A stretch of 37,724 bases of DNA from Desulfurococcales archaeon (GTDB lineage Archaea > Thermoproteota > Thermoprotei_A > Sulfolobales > NBVN01): contig WAOL01000008.1 of assembly GCA_015521295.1 (NCBI GenBank), positions 1 to 37,724 of the forward strand. Direction: 5' to 3'. The translations under genes and the position numbers were made by a program. The notes under the pieces are model-generated. The model was not told where the DNA came from and made no database searches. It saw nothing but the letters and a program-made list of their open reading frames with translations. Below are positions 1-11,829 of this stretch, piece by piece; the first letter of the stretch is position 1; each line of letters begins with the position of its first letter.

Positions 1-723
1 CCCCCGGCACTGGTCGTGATAGGGAGCCATGACTACCTCATGGAAACCCTAACCTACTCAGCGGTTGGTGAGGGAGGCGAAGCGAAAGTGCTTCGGGCCG
101 GGTCGATGGGGGGAATACTAGCCGTAGGGAGAGGTGAAGCCGACCTCGGGGGCACACACATACTCGACGCTGAGAGTGGAGAATACAATGCACCAGTGAT
201 CAGGAAATTAGGTCTCGAGAGTAAGGTACGGTTAATTCGCGGGTGGGGAAGAGAAATAGGGCTGGTCGTAGCTAAGGGCAACCCCAAGCGAATCAAGGGA
301 TTCGAGGATCTACTAAGGGACGATGTACTCTTCATAAACAGGAATAAGGGATCAGGAACGAGGACGTTAATTGATATTAAGCTGAAGGAGATCGCATCAA
401 AAAAAGGACTAAGCTTCAGCGAGCTAAGGAAGAGAATCCGGGGCTACTGGAATGAGGTGAGGACGCACACCGCGGTTGCTGCCGCAGTCGCTCAAGGACG
501 AGCAGACGTTGGCGTAGCGATAAGATGGGCAGCCGACCTATACAAGTTAGACTTTATTAAGATAGGCGAGGAAATCTACGACATCATAATTCATAAAGAG
601 AGCCTAGGCAAACCCACCGTCAAAAGGATAATTCACATGCTACGTGATGAGGGCATCGATAACTACTTGAAGTTATTCACAGGATACAGGAGGCTGAAGA
701 ACACGGGAGAGTTCCTAATCTAG
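1..723 (+). CDS. Substrate-binding (PBP-like, molybdate/tungstate-type) domain protein, truncated at window start
   Basis: Frame is open from base 1 (PPALVVIGSHDYLMETL...) with no stop upstream. GSMGGILAVGRGEADLGGTHILD and GSGTRTLID resemble PBP-like domains found alone or fused to MoeA/HTH proteins. Confidence 0.7.
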   Translation, partial: PPALVVIGSHDYLMETLTYSAVGEGGEAKVLRAGSMGGILAVGRGEADLGGTHILDAESGEYNAPVIRKLGLESKVRLIRGWGREIGLVVAKGNPKRIKGFEDLLRDDVLFINRNKGSGTRTLIDIKLKEIASKKGLSFSELRKRIRGYWNEVRTHTAVAAAVAQGRADVGVAIRWAADLYKLDFIKIGEEIYDIIIHKESLGKPTVKRIIHMLRDEGIDNYLKLFTGYRRLKNTGEFLI

Positions 724-788
724 GTTTTTAGCCTGATCTTCCCCTAGTAGAGGTTTCACTTTTTATCATTTGAGAACCATGTACTAAA

Positions 789-798
789 GCTTATTAAA
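789..798 (+). promoter_or_regulatory. Candidate TATA box/box A for tRNA-Ala
   Basis: AT-rich gcttattaaa about 26-35 nt upstream of the tRNA 5' end. Confidence 0.4.
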
Positions 799-823
799 CT
801 ACTCAATACCAACATCACACGGT

Positions 824-899
824 GGGCCGGTAGCTCAGCTGGAAGAGCGCCGCCCTCGCACGGCGGAGGCCCCGGGTTCAAGTCCCGGCCGGTCCACCA
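824..899 (+). tRNA. tRNA-Ala(CGC), 3' CCA encoded, no intron
   Basis: Acceptor GGGCCGG/CCGGTCC, D stem GCTC/GAGC, anticodon stem CCGCC/GGCGG with loop CTCGCAC (anticodon CGC), T arm CCGGG-TTCAAGT-CCCGG, then A-CCA. Confidence 0.96.
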
Positions 900-990
900 T
901 ACCGGCCCCTTAATTCTGTTCATGAATCAAGCAGGTAGGTCCAGAAGAATTTATTGATTGATCGAGATACTTGATTATGGGAAGGTTACG

Positions 991-2163
991 TTAACGTGGC
1001 TCTATGTCCGGCGCTTCCCGCAGTTGCTTTAGCACGTAATCACGGATTTCCTGTGGGCTGGGTAGTTCCCTTACTAGGCGACCGTTATCGAGCCACTTAA
1101 TCATGAGGTCTTCGTGGCATCTTTCTGGCTGCGTTCCGAACCTAACTACTTCGTAGTCTAGGGTGCCACACCTGAACACCTTCTTAGCGCCAGGATCCTT
1201 CCCTCTTTTGCTGTAGGGTATCCATTCACCGTTACGTTCGATTTCAACTATGTCCATGCTCATGTCCACTGATGGTGGATACGTTATTGCGGTACCCACG
1301 CCAAAAGCGTCCGCAACATCGCGTAGCTCGGCTATCGCCTTCTCCCCCACACCGCCGCTGACAACTATCTTTACCTTCCCTTCCTTCCCCATTAGCTTCA
1401 GGGTCCATAATATCTCCTTGATTATTGCCTTCATGTTGCCGCGCCTGCTTCTAGGCGTGTCCAGTCGTATTCCGTAGAGCTTGTCCCCTAACGCCTCAAC
1501 CGCCTTGACCGCGGCAAACCGCTCGTCGTTGAACGTGTCTATTAGTGCTATCCTCGGCACACTCTTATCGAGTACCTCATCGTACGCTTTCCAAGCCTCG
1601 ACCTCATCCCCGAAGACGAGTATTAGGGCGTGCGGCATAGTCCCGGAAGGCTTAACCCCTATTGTTTCCTCGTTGAAGGCTCCTGAGACACCATCTAACC
1701 CGCCTATATACGCAGCCCTATCGAGCATAGGGGCTATCGCTGGGTGCGCGCCTCGCAGCCCGAAGTACAGTATCACTTTATCCATCGCTAGCTTCTTGAA
1801 CCTAGCCGCCCTAGACGTGACTGATGTGTAGTGGCGGAGTATCCCAAGCAATGGTGTCTCGTACTCACATATATCATAGTACCTACCCTCGATGACCATC
1901 ACAGGAAAGTTGTCCTTAATTAAGGTTCCCTCAGGGAGAGAGTAGACGTTGAGTGGCTTACCCTCAAGTAGCTTCAGCGCTTCCTCTAGACCAGCGTACA
2001 CGGCCCAAGAGTACTTTTCTGGGAGTGAGCCTGTGTGGATCTCCATCCTAACTCTTACATCCTCAAGGTGTTTGGCAGCAATGATCTTCTTTGTCCTGAT
2101 AAAGTATATGTCGGTGATCTTGCCCGACAGTATGTCCTCTTCAGAAGCTATGTAAAACCTCAA
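991..2163 (-). CDS. pncB: Nicotinate phosphoribosyltransferase
   Basis: 390 aa; archaeal NAPRTase-like motifs ([49 protein letters not shown]). Confidence 0.88.
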   Translation of the reverse strand: MRFYIASEEDILSGKITDIYFIRTKKIIAAKHLEDVRVRMEIHTGSLPEKYSWAVYAGLEEALKLLEGKPLNVYSLPEGTLIKDNFPVMVIEGRYYDICEYETPLLGILRHYTSVTSRAARFKKLAMDKVILYFGLRGAHPAIAPMLDRAAYIGGLDGVSGAFNEETIGVKPSGTMPHALILVFGDEVEAWKAYDEVLDKSVPRIALIDTFNDERFAAVKAVEALGDKLYGIRLDTPRSRRGNMKAIIKEILWTLKLMGKEGKVKIVVSGGVGEKAIAELRDVADAFGVGTAITYPPSVDMSMDIVEIERNGEWIPYSKRGKDPGAKKVFRCGTLDYEVVRFGTQPERCHEDLMIKWLDNGRLVRELPSPQEIRDYVLKQLREAPDIEPR

Positions 2164-2221
2164 CTACTACACCGTTCTTAGTTAATGCGGGTGTATTATT
2201 AGGTTTTGGGGACTCAAACAT

Positions 2222-2614
2222 TCATTTCCGTGCTTTACGAATCCATTCCTCGAGTAGGCGGCGATCCTCCTCAGATATGAGGCCGAAGGTTTCTAGGTCG
2301 TCAAGTCGTTCCTCGAACTCTTGGTTGGGTATTAGTTGGGCGGACTCCTCCGTTAGCTCGAGGACGTACTGGTCAAGGAACACGAACTCGCCGTAACGTC
2401 CATCCCGGAATACTATAGACACTGAGGGAGGGTTAACCCTGTCCAGTGCCGCCCTTATAAGGCATAGGTCACACCCGCTGTAAATGACGCCCTCAACTAT
2501 GCTCACTGAGGGTGGCTTACCTTCCGTGCAGACATCGCTGCATTCCTCCATTAGGTTCGCGAGGTTCGAGAACATGAATTGCTCTAGCTCTTGAAGCTTC
2601 AGCTCACTCACCAA
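2222..2614 (-). CDS. Uncharacterised protein with two Cys pairs (CSDVC, CDLC)
   Basis: 130 aa ORF, no antisense competitor, directly downstream of the radical SAM gene; internal duplicated PPSVSIV motif. Confidence 0.65.
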   Translation of the reverse strand: MVSELKLQELEQFMFSNLANLMEECSDVCTEGKPPSVSIVEGVIYSGCDLCLIRAALDRVNPPSVSIVFRDGRYGEFVFLDQYVLELTEESAQLIPNQEFEERLDDLETFGLISEEDRRLLEEWIRKARK

Positions 2615-2644
2615 GTCAAGAGGTTACCACTGCCTTTAAAGCCC

Positions 2645-3466
2645 TCACACCATTTCATCAGGTATTTTTTCCGGGTTTACGAACCTCTTGGGTTTCAGGC
2701 CGCTCCTCCTTAGGATCTCCTTAACGTGCGGGTACATGAAGATCACCTCCCAGTCCACGTGGGCTAACCTCTCGTCAATCTCGGTTAACCTCAGGACGAA
2801 GCGGGCTATGTCTTCATCATTACTGAAGGATATCATTGCGGCAGCAATAACTTCTTCACCAGGTTCCATGCCCTCGCTTACGAGGTTCTTCAGTGCTTGG
2901 AATTGAAGCTCGAAGAACTCTGGTCTAGCGCCCGTTAACCTAGCAAATTCTTGGGAGGTGACGCCCTTGAACGATACCCTAACGAACACGTTACCGAGTT
3001 CAGCTAGGTCTCTGGCGTAGCTCCTGTCGTTACCTATTAGGATCCCGTTAGTCTCGAGTATGAAGATCATGCCGGCTCGCTTAGCAAGTTCCGCGACCTC
3101 GAGCACGTGGTCACGGGTTAGGGTAGGTTCACCGCCGCTTAGCCTTACGAGCCTGTATCCACGCTTACTCGCTATCTTGTAGAGCCTCCTCCAAGACTCC
3201 TTAGGGCTTAGGAGTTCTCCGCGCATGTAGTCGTCGCGAAAATACCAGGCCCAGCAGAACCCGCACCTTAGGTTACAGCCTATGACGTCCCCCGTCGCTA
3301 TGCCTCCGTACCATCTCCCGCCCCTGAACCTGAAGTATCTTCGGTACTCCTCACCGTTAATGATTTCAGAGACCTTAGGACGAACAATCGATGCCAGCGC
3401 TACTGGGTCATACCCTTTCCCCAGCAAGCCCTCACCGCCCATAGAGTTCGCGCCTCCTAGCCTCAA
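2645..3466 (-). CDS. Radical SAM domain protein
   Basis: GCNLRCGFCWAW (CX3CX2C cluster motif) and RLSGGEPTLT motif. Start could be 3442 instead of 3466. Confidence 0.9.
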   Translation of the reverse strand: MRLGGANSMGGEGLLGKGYDPVALASIVRPKVSEIINGEEYRRYFRFRGGRWYGGIATGDVIGCNLRCGFCWAWYFRDDYMRGELLSPKESWRRLYKIASKRGYRLVRLSGGEPTLTRDHVLEVAELAKRAGMIFILETNGILIGNDRSYARDLAELGNVFVRVSFKGVTSQEFARLTGARPEFFELQFQALKNLVSEGMEPGEEVIAAAMISFSNDEDIARFVLRLTEIDERLAHVDWEVIFMYPHVKEILRRSGLKPKRFVNPEKIPDEMV

Positions 3467-4310
3467 GTAATAAGGGTTCCCGACCCTCGAACTCGGCCGC
3501 CGTCATAATACGTGCCTTACCCGGTGTGCCGCGCATTACGTCGCCAAAGAAATCCCTATAGTTAAGATCCCTCAGTAGGTGGTGGTCAAGCACTATTACA
3601 GGTTCTGTATTGAGGGAGGCTACTACTCGTAAGTTGCTTAAGGCTTTCCTCAGTTCCTCAATGCCGAACTTATAACCTAGGAGGTAGGTGGGCGGCCCAT
3701 CCACTATAATTACGTCGGGTGCTGATCTCACGATGAATTCCAGGGACTCCTTGAGTATCGGGCCCTCCACATCCGATGTGAAAAGAAGTTTGCGGTTACC
3801 ATCATCAATCAGCACCTGAACTACGTACCCTAACTTAGGTGTACCCCCATGCGGGCAGGGAGCCGAGAACCGTAATCTAGTCCTGCCAAACACATACTCA
3901 GCGCCGTCTGCGACCCTGAGCTCACGCACCCTTTCCCGTACTAGCTTAAGGAACTTCGATGAACGTATCCTCTGAGACACGTTGATGTTGTTCTTAGGGT
4001 CCTTCACAATAACGACCTTACCGTTATAGATGTCTAGAGAGACATGCCTGCCGGGATCGTGATGATCATAATGATAGTGGGTAACGACTATCACATCGGC
4101 TTCGCTTGCTAGCTTCTCAATATCCTTAGCCACCTCCTCAAGCCTCCTCCACTCAAGTTCGTGTGGCGGTAACGAGTACCTTCGAGGCGCCAGCGAGACA
4201 GCCGGGTCTATGAATATCGTGACGTCAGGTGTCTCAACAAACGTCGCCATAGACCTAACCCCTAAGCTATCGAACCCCACCAACCGTACACGCGTGTCCA
4301 TCACCCTCAC
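3432..4310 (-). CDS. Metallo-beta-lactamase-fold hydrolase, UPF0282-like
   Basis: VVTHYHYDHHDPG motif, TSDVEGP, LDHHLLRD; 292 aa. Confidence 0.82.
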   Translation of the reverse strand: MRVMDTRVRLVGFDSLGVRSMATFVETPDVTIFIDPAVSLAPRRYSLPPHELEWRRLEEVAKDIEKLASEADVIVVTHYHYDHHDPGRHVSLDIYNGKVVIVKDPKNNINVSQRIRSSKFLKLVRERVRELRVADGAEYVFGRTRLRFSAPCPHGGTPKLGYVVQVLIDDGNRKLLFTSDVEGPILKESLEFIVRSAPDVIIVDGPPTYLLGYKFGIEELRKALSNLRVVASLNTEPVIVLDHHLLRDLNYRDFFGDVMRGTPGKARIMTAAEFEGREPLLLEARRRELYGR

Positions 4311-4489
4311 TGGGCGCTGACTAAGTTAAGGTGCGTTGGAAGGCTTAAACACTTGCTGATGGAATCCAAGGTAGTGGAGTCAGTCCAGGTAACGCGACGA
4401 GTTAAAATAATGGTTAAGTCGATACCCCAGAGCACGCTAGCTCTGCTAAGGCGTTCGGAAAAACTCTCGTGCGACTCTCTATTTTTCTG

Positions 4490-4813
4490 TTAGCCGAATA
4501 GTGATGATATGCCTTCAGCGATTTCCTCTTCGCTAACTTCCTTCTCTTCTTCCTCCTCTTCCTCCTCCTTCTTCTCCTCGGCAGGCGCGCCAGCAGCCGC
4601 TGGTGCCGCGGGCGCCGCTGCCGGTACTACGGGCGCCGCGGTTGCCTGCTTAATCACTTCCTCGATATTTATTTCTTTGAGGGCTGCTACTAGCATCTTA
4701 ACCCTGTTCTCGTCCACCTGTATTCCAGCTGCCTCCAACACCTTCTTAATGTTCTCCTCAGTTATCTCCTTTCCCGCTGAGTGAAGTAGTAGGGACGCGT
4801 ACACGTACTCCAT
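4490..4813 (-). CDS. rpl12: Ribosomal protein P1 (archaeal L12)
   Basis: [30 protein letters not shown]..., Ala-rich hinge, acidic tail ending SSLFG. Start chosen at MEYV, preceded by GGTGGTGA. Confidence 0.95.
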   Translation of the reverse strand: MEYVYASLLLHSAGKEITEENIKKVLEAAGIQVDENRVKMLVAALKEINIEEVIKQATAAPVVPAAAPAAPAAAGAPAEEKKEEEEEEEEKEVSEEEIAEGISSLFG

Positions 4814-4911
4814 CCGCTTCACCACCGATATGTTGGGGGTGCGGCATTTTTAAGCTTAGCTAATCAGGGTAAAACCTAGAGAAACCTACTAAGTGGTTAA
4901 AGTTAAGGAGG

Positions 4912-6321
4912 TTAATCGCTTACATCGTTTAACTCACTTAGGCGGCGCTTGACCTCCTCCCTCATGCGTGTGTAATTAATTACGGCAGCAATCGTTGACG
5001 CAGCTCTCTCGGGCATTGGATACGTCGGTATCTTAGCACTGTTCAGCTTAGTTACTGCCCAGTAGCACTCCTCACCACCAATAAGCGTCAGGACAAGCGG
5101 CTTTGGTAGCCCGCCCATCGCCTTCACTCTCCTGATGAGCATACTCGCTATGACCATTGGATCCGTAACCGCAGTCTGGCAGTAAATACCCATTACAGCA
5201 CCGACCTCAGGGTTGTTGAGCGCCTCCATTATGGCGTCTACGAAGCCCTCGTTGCTGATCATTCCAGTAACGTCTATAGGATTGCCTAAGGATGCAAAGC
5301 CCGGCAACTTTGGCTTGAGCGCGTCCACCAAGCTCTTGGGCGGCGGCTCTAGCTTAACGCCGTTCTCCGATAGGGTATCGGTTGAGAGTACTCCCGCACC
5401 TCCGCCGTTCGTTACTAGGACTAGCTTACCTCCCTTGTACTCCGGCAGGTAGGAGAATGCCCTAGCCCAGTCGAAGGCTTCCTCCACGTTCCTCGCCTGG
5501 AGTATGCCTGTTTGTCTGAAGAGCGTTGAGTAAATCACCACGTTACCAGCAAGCGAGCCCGTGTGGGACGCGACAGCCTTGGCTCCAGCCTCTGTTCTGC
5601 CTGCCTTGACGACTATTATTGGCTTCTTCAGCGTGACTTTCTGAGCTACCTTCAGGAACCTCTTACCGTCAGTTACGCCCTCTAAGTAAATCAATATCAC
5701 CTTCGTGCTGGGGTCATCCGCTAAGTACTCGAGAAGGTCGGCGTCGTCTATGTCTGCCTTATTACCTATGCTAATTATTGCTGAGACACCGATCCTCTCA
5801 ACTATGGTCATACCCATTAGGGCTATTCCTAGGGCGCCTGACTGCGTTATGAAGGCCACCGAGCCGGGTATCACGTCGGTTGGACCGAAGGACGCGTTGA
5901 GCCTCGCTGGCGTGTAAATCATGCCGAAGATGTTGGGGCCTAGCACCCTTATGCCCTGTTTCCTCGCTCTCCTAACGAGTTCCTCCTCTAAGTCAGCCCT
6001 CCCAATCTCTTTGAAGCCAGAGGTTATTACAACAGCAACTTTCGCATTCTTTTTCCCTGCCTCATCAATCACGTCGAGCACATACTGAGCCGGTACGGAG
6101 ACCACGACCATGTCAATATCCTCTGGAACTGCTGATAGGCTTGGGTATGCTTTAAGCCCCAATATTTCTTTAGCCTTAGGGTTTACCGGGTATACCTTCC
6201 CCTTAAAGCCGTACTCGATAATGTTGCGCAGTATCTCGAAGCCTATCTTACCTGGCTTCCTTGAAGCCCCAACGACTGCTATCGACCGAGGCTTGAATAA
6301 AGCCTCTAGCTTCGGATCCAT
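4912..6321 (-). CDS. ADP-forming acetyl/acyl-CoA synthetase, alpha subunit
   Basis: MDPKLEALFKPRSIAVVGASRKPGKIGFEI..., GPNIFGMIY, TQSGALG, SHTGSLAG. Confidence 0.92.
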   Translation of the reverse strand: MDPKLEALFKPRSIAVVGASRKPGKIGFEILRNIIEYGFKGKVYPVNPKAKEILGLKAYPSLSAVPEDIDMVVVSVPAQYVLDVIDEAGKKNAKVAVVITSGFKEIGRADLEEELVRRARKQGIRVLGPNIFGMIYTPARLNASFGPTDVIPGSVAFITQSGALGIALMGMTIVERIGVSAIISIGNKADIDDADLLEYLADDPSTKVILIYLEGVTDGKRFLKVAQKVTLKKPIIVVKAGRTEAGAKAVASHTGSLAGNVVIYSTLFRQTGILQARNVEEAFDWARAFSYLPEYKGGKLVLVTNGGGAGVLSTDTLSENGVKLEPPPKSLVDALKPKLPGFASLGNPIDVTGMISNEGFVDAIMEALNNPEVGAVMGIYCQTAVTDPMVIASMLIRRVKAMGGLPKPLVLTLIGGEECYWAVTKLNSAKIPTYPMPERAASTIAAVINYTRMREEVKRRLSELNDVSD

Positions 6322-6468
6322 AACGATTCCCCGAGCCTTATAGGGGGTCGAGATTTAAAAGATAGTGTTAAAGAGGTGTTAGACCTTTGTCTAACCGTGA
6401 ATATGCCCTAACATAGTTTCCTAAGCTCTATTTTATTAAGGATAAACCATACCAACCATGTAGCGTAG

Positions 6469-6927
6469 GTGCTGGGCGTGCTGAGGGAAGTGCTTGCGGT
6501 GATGATGGCGTTGTCTCTCGTAGTTTACGTGCCTGTGTACGAGTACGGTATTTACGTGACGATAGGAAGTTACACGCTCTTCTGCGACGTGCTAGTAACT
6601 AGTGAGGGGAGAATTGCTGAGTCGGCATGCTACCTCACAAGGAGTGCTGGTGTGAGCTATGTTAACCCACACCTCCTCCGGATCCCCGGGACGAGCGTGA
6701 CGCTCGCTGAAGTGATTTCAGCCGCTATTCAACCAGGTCGGGAGAAGGGTGAGGTAAATGTCCATGTGGGTAGGTATACGTTCAATGTTAAGTACGTCTT
6801 AGTGGCCTCTGAAAACGTGGGTGTATTGACTGCGGAGGGCGTCTCACTCCTCGCCGCCATAGTTGTTATTGTTGTTGTCGGTGCTGCCTACACCCTCCTC
6901 TTCAGGAGGAAGTACTCTGTCTGGTGA
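6469..6927 (+). CDS. Uncharacterised membrane-anchored protein (N-terminal hydrophobic segment and C-terminal TM helix)
   Basis: GTG-start 152 aa ORF; hydrophobic N-terminus and C-terminal LLAAIVVIVVVGAAYTLLFRRK. Overlaps the 3' end of tmcA in convergent orientation. Confidence 0.6.
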   Translation: MLGVLREVLAVMMALSLVVYVPVYEYGIYVTIGSYTLFCDVLVTSEGRIAESACYLTRSAGVSYVNPHLLRIPGTSVTLAEVISAAIQPGREKGEVNVHVGRYTFNVKYVLVASENVGVLTAEGVSLLAAIVVIVVVGAAYTLLFRRKYSVW

Positions 6928-9381
6928 TTCCTCACTTTCCCTTTCCTCCGGCTTCGGGTTGATGATCCTTGCCCGTATCCCGAGTCTCTCAGCAACTTTC
7001 CTGAGGATCGTTACTGCCTTAACCTTACCTACGCGTAGTTCTTCGTAGATGTAGGCCCAATCCCTTCCCTGAAGTGCCCTAGCTATGACTACTGAGGCCT
7101 CTAGCTCACCGATCTCACTTATCCATCCCATCAGTAGTGCTTTCTTCACTAGTAACGTCATTACATCACCTACGGACTCGAATGTCATTATTCCTTCGAC
7201 GTATGCTTGAAGCCTTGACGCCTGCACGTCAGATATAGTTATCTTGGAGGCATATTCCTTGTTTCTCAAGCATTTCTTAAATAGGAGGTATATGGTGTCG
7301 GGTTCGAAGTCGTTGTACACTGAATGCAGGCTCTCGACTAGCTTAACGCTGAATTCCTTGATTCCCCTAACCACCAACTCCTCCCACTTCTCGCTGAGTG
7401 GCTTGACCACCAGCGACGTGTATTCTCCGCTGACAGGGTTGCGATCAGGAGACATGTGAAGCGGGTAGAATCCATTCTTTATCCAGAAGTTCATGAGTTC
7501 CTTGCTAACGCCGAAGCCCGCGCCTACCCAATCATAGCCTCTCCTCTTGGCTTCCTCAACAACTTTCCGCAACGCGTACGTGCCTATACCCTTCCCCTGC
7601 ACGTCGCTATGCACTGCGATCCTCACTATCCTCCACCCAACGCCCTTTCCGAAGTCCCTTAAGCGAAGGTGCTTCAGTAACCTGTCGGGTATTATGTTTC
7701 CGGGGATCTTACCGCCCATAAGCAGCTCGTCTATGATGTCGTCCGTTAGTCCGCCCTCTTCAGCTAACTGCACCGCTGCAACGATCTTCCCGCTCTTCTT
7801 GAGCTTAACTGCCCTGACACTATGGTGTGGCGCATCAGCGATCCTTCCAAGGTCATCTGGCTCGTTGCGGTAGTGTGCCAGCACGTATATGCCGAAGAGG
7901 GAGCGTAACTCCTTCTCCCCCTCCTTCGAGAACAGGTACTCAGGGTCATACTTCACGTACTCGAAGTTACCCTCCTCTATTTCCTTCAGATCCTCCTTAT
8001 CAAGCGGATCTGGCTCTGCGTCCAGAAGTAAGACGTCGAACTGGAATTTCTCGATAGGGTCATCAGCCGAGTACCTTATGGGTTCCATCATTTCGTACAG
8101 TACTAGCTTGGTCTTCTTATCCTCCTGTAACCTTTTAAGGAACCTTATGGAGAAGCCCCTCCCAGCACCTTCATAACCGTGTATGGTTGTTGCGTATATT
8201 GTTCTCTTGTATTTCCTCCAGATCTTATGCAGCAAGGGGACAGGTATGCCTGCCGCCTCGTCAACAACAACGACATCGACATTCAGCCTCAGCACAGTAT
8301 ATGGTTCCCAATACTCTATACTGAACCTATCACCCTTCAACTCCAGTACCTGCCCCTCACGCGTTATCTCCCTGTACTTGAGACCAACCACGTCAAGCGT
8401 CTTCTTGGCTAACTCCATGAATGCTTGGACGGAGAGAGGTGCTGACGCTGTTACGGCTACCCTAACCTTGTTCTTGACCCTCATGAGTTCGTTTATCAGG
8501 CCAACAATCCCTATTCCTACCGCGGATGACTTCCCCCTCCCTCTGTCAGCCGTTATTACTATAGCTACCCTCTTCTTCCCGGGCTTTGGAACTAGGTGAT
8601 CCTCTATTAACTTAATCACGTTCACTTGATCCTGGGTTAACGCAACCTTGTAAATCTCCTTAGGGAACAAGACATCCTTAGGTAACTTGAGTTTTTCTCT
8701 TGCCCTACGGCGTTTCTTCATTTTTAGGAAGCCTGTCTTAACTAGCCTGCCGTTGTCGGTGTCGAATATGTATATTCCCTTATGCTCCATGAGCTTCCTT
8801 ATGAAGTAGGATATGAAGACGTACCTCGGTTCAGGGTGGTTGGGTACGGCTAGGTTCTGGCGGAATATTGTCTTTAGTCTGGGCCATCTCTCGAGGGATG
8901 GGGCCATGTAAATAACTATTCCGCCGCCTTCAACGATACCCATTAACCGACCAACGTCGTTTGGCTTAAGGTCGTTGACTAAATCCATTATCAGCACCTT
9001 AAAGGTGGAGCCCAAGAACTTCTTGCTGACCTCGTACACAGCCTGTGTGAGATCCACGTCTGGGTTTTTCCCCAGCACGTTAGATAGTATCTTGGCGCGT
9101 TGCCTAGCATCCGGGAACTCGTCGTGGAATACGTGGAGTACTGGCACGGGCCCCTTGAGCAACCCCATCTTCTTCAACTTCTTAACGAACTTAAGCACGA
9201 CATCAGCCGTGACGCCGCCCACCTTAATTGGGTCGTCTCCTGACACCACCACTAGACGGCGTTCCCTGAGTTCCTGTATTCTCTTGACGTCCGCTAAATA
9301 ATACTTGATGAACTTCCTGTAGTCCTCCGTAACAACTTCCCGTAACTTCCTCCTTATCTCCGCCATGGCCTTCCTGCCCAT
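6844..9381 (-). CDS. tmcA: tRNA(Met) cytidine acetyltransferase TmcA (Kre33/NAT10 family)
   Basis: RecD-like helicase domain (VITADRGRGKSSAVGIG, VVVDEAAGIPVPLL) plus GNAT domain (VHSDVQGKGIGTYALRKV). Start chosen at MGRKAMAE rather than 9468. Confidence 0.93.
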   Translation of the reverse strand: MGRKAMAEIRRKLREVVTEDYRKFIKYYLADVKRIQELRERRLVVVSGDDPIKVGGVTADVVLKFVKKLKKMGLLKGPVPVLHVFHDEFPDARQRAKILSNVLGKNPDVDLTQAVYEVSKKFLGSTFKVLIMDLVNDLKPNDVGRLMGIVEGGGIVIYMAPSLERWPRLKTIFRQNLAVPNHPEPRYVFISYFIRKLMEHKGIYIFDTDNGRLVKTGFLKMKKRRRAREKLKLPKDVLFPKEIYKVALTQDQVNVIKLIEDHLVPKPGKKRVAIVITADRGRGKSSAVGIGIVGLINELMRVKNKVRVAVTASAPLSVQAFMELAKKTLDVVGLKYREITREGQVLELKGDRFSIEYWEPYTVLRLNVDVVVVDEAAGIPVPLLHKIWRKYKRTIYATTIHGYEGAGRGFSIRFLKRLQEDKKTKLVLYEMMEPIRYSADDPIEKFQFDVLLLDAEPDPLDKEDLKEIEEGNFEYVKYDPEYLFSKEGEKELRSLFGIYVLAHYRNEPDDLGRIADAPHHSVRAVKLKKSGKIVAAVQLAEEGGLTDDIIDELLMGGKIPGNIIPDRLLKHLRLRDFGKGVGWRIVRIAVHSDVQGKGIGTYALRKVVEEAKRRGYDWVGAGFGVSKELMNFWIKNGFYPLHMSPDRNPVSGEYTSLVVKPLSEKWEELVVRGIKEFSVKLVESLHSVYNDFEPDTIYLLFKKCLRNKEYASKITISDVQASRLQAYVEGIMTFESVGDVMTLLVKKALLMGWISEIGELEASVVIARALQGRDWAYIYEELRVGKVKAVTILRKVAERLGIRARIINPKPEERESEESPDRVLPPEEEGVGSTDNNNNNYGGEE

Positions 9382-9528
9382 GACGCCCGCACCCCTCAAC
9401 TGTAGCGCTTGAGACAAATAATAGTAATGGATACGTGGTATGCGACTTAAACTGCACTCTGGGAGCAATCCTCCAGTCTAACTGGGTAGCGGAGATGAAC
9501 TATAATTAAAATGTGTTCATGACGTACC

Positions 9529-11745
<2,217 letters not shown>

Positions 11746-11829
11746 CTAATTTTGTCTATTGAATTTTTAATTCATGCGTTCGAGGGGGGCACAAAATAGT
11801 GAATCTGTTTTAAAGTATTCGATGCCGCC

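Noticed and set aside
4509-4784. 91-aa + strand Ser/Ala-rich ORF and the GAG/GCG-rich tract
   Set aside because: Complement of the L12 Ala hinge and Glu-rich tail; low complexity is explained by the ribosomal protein.
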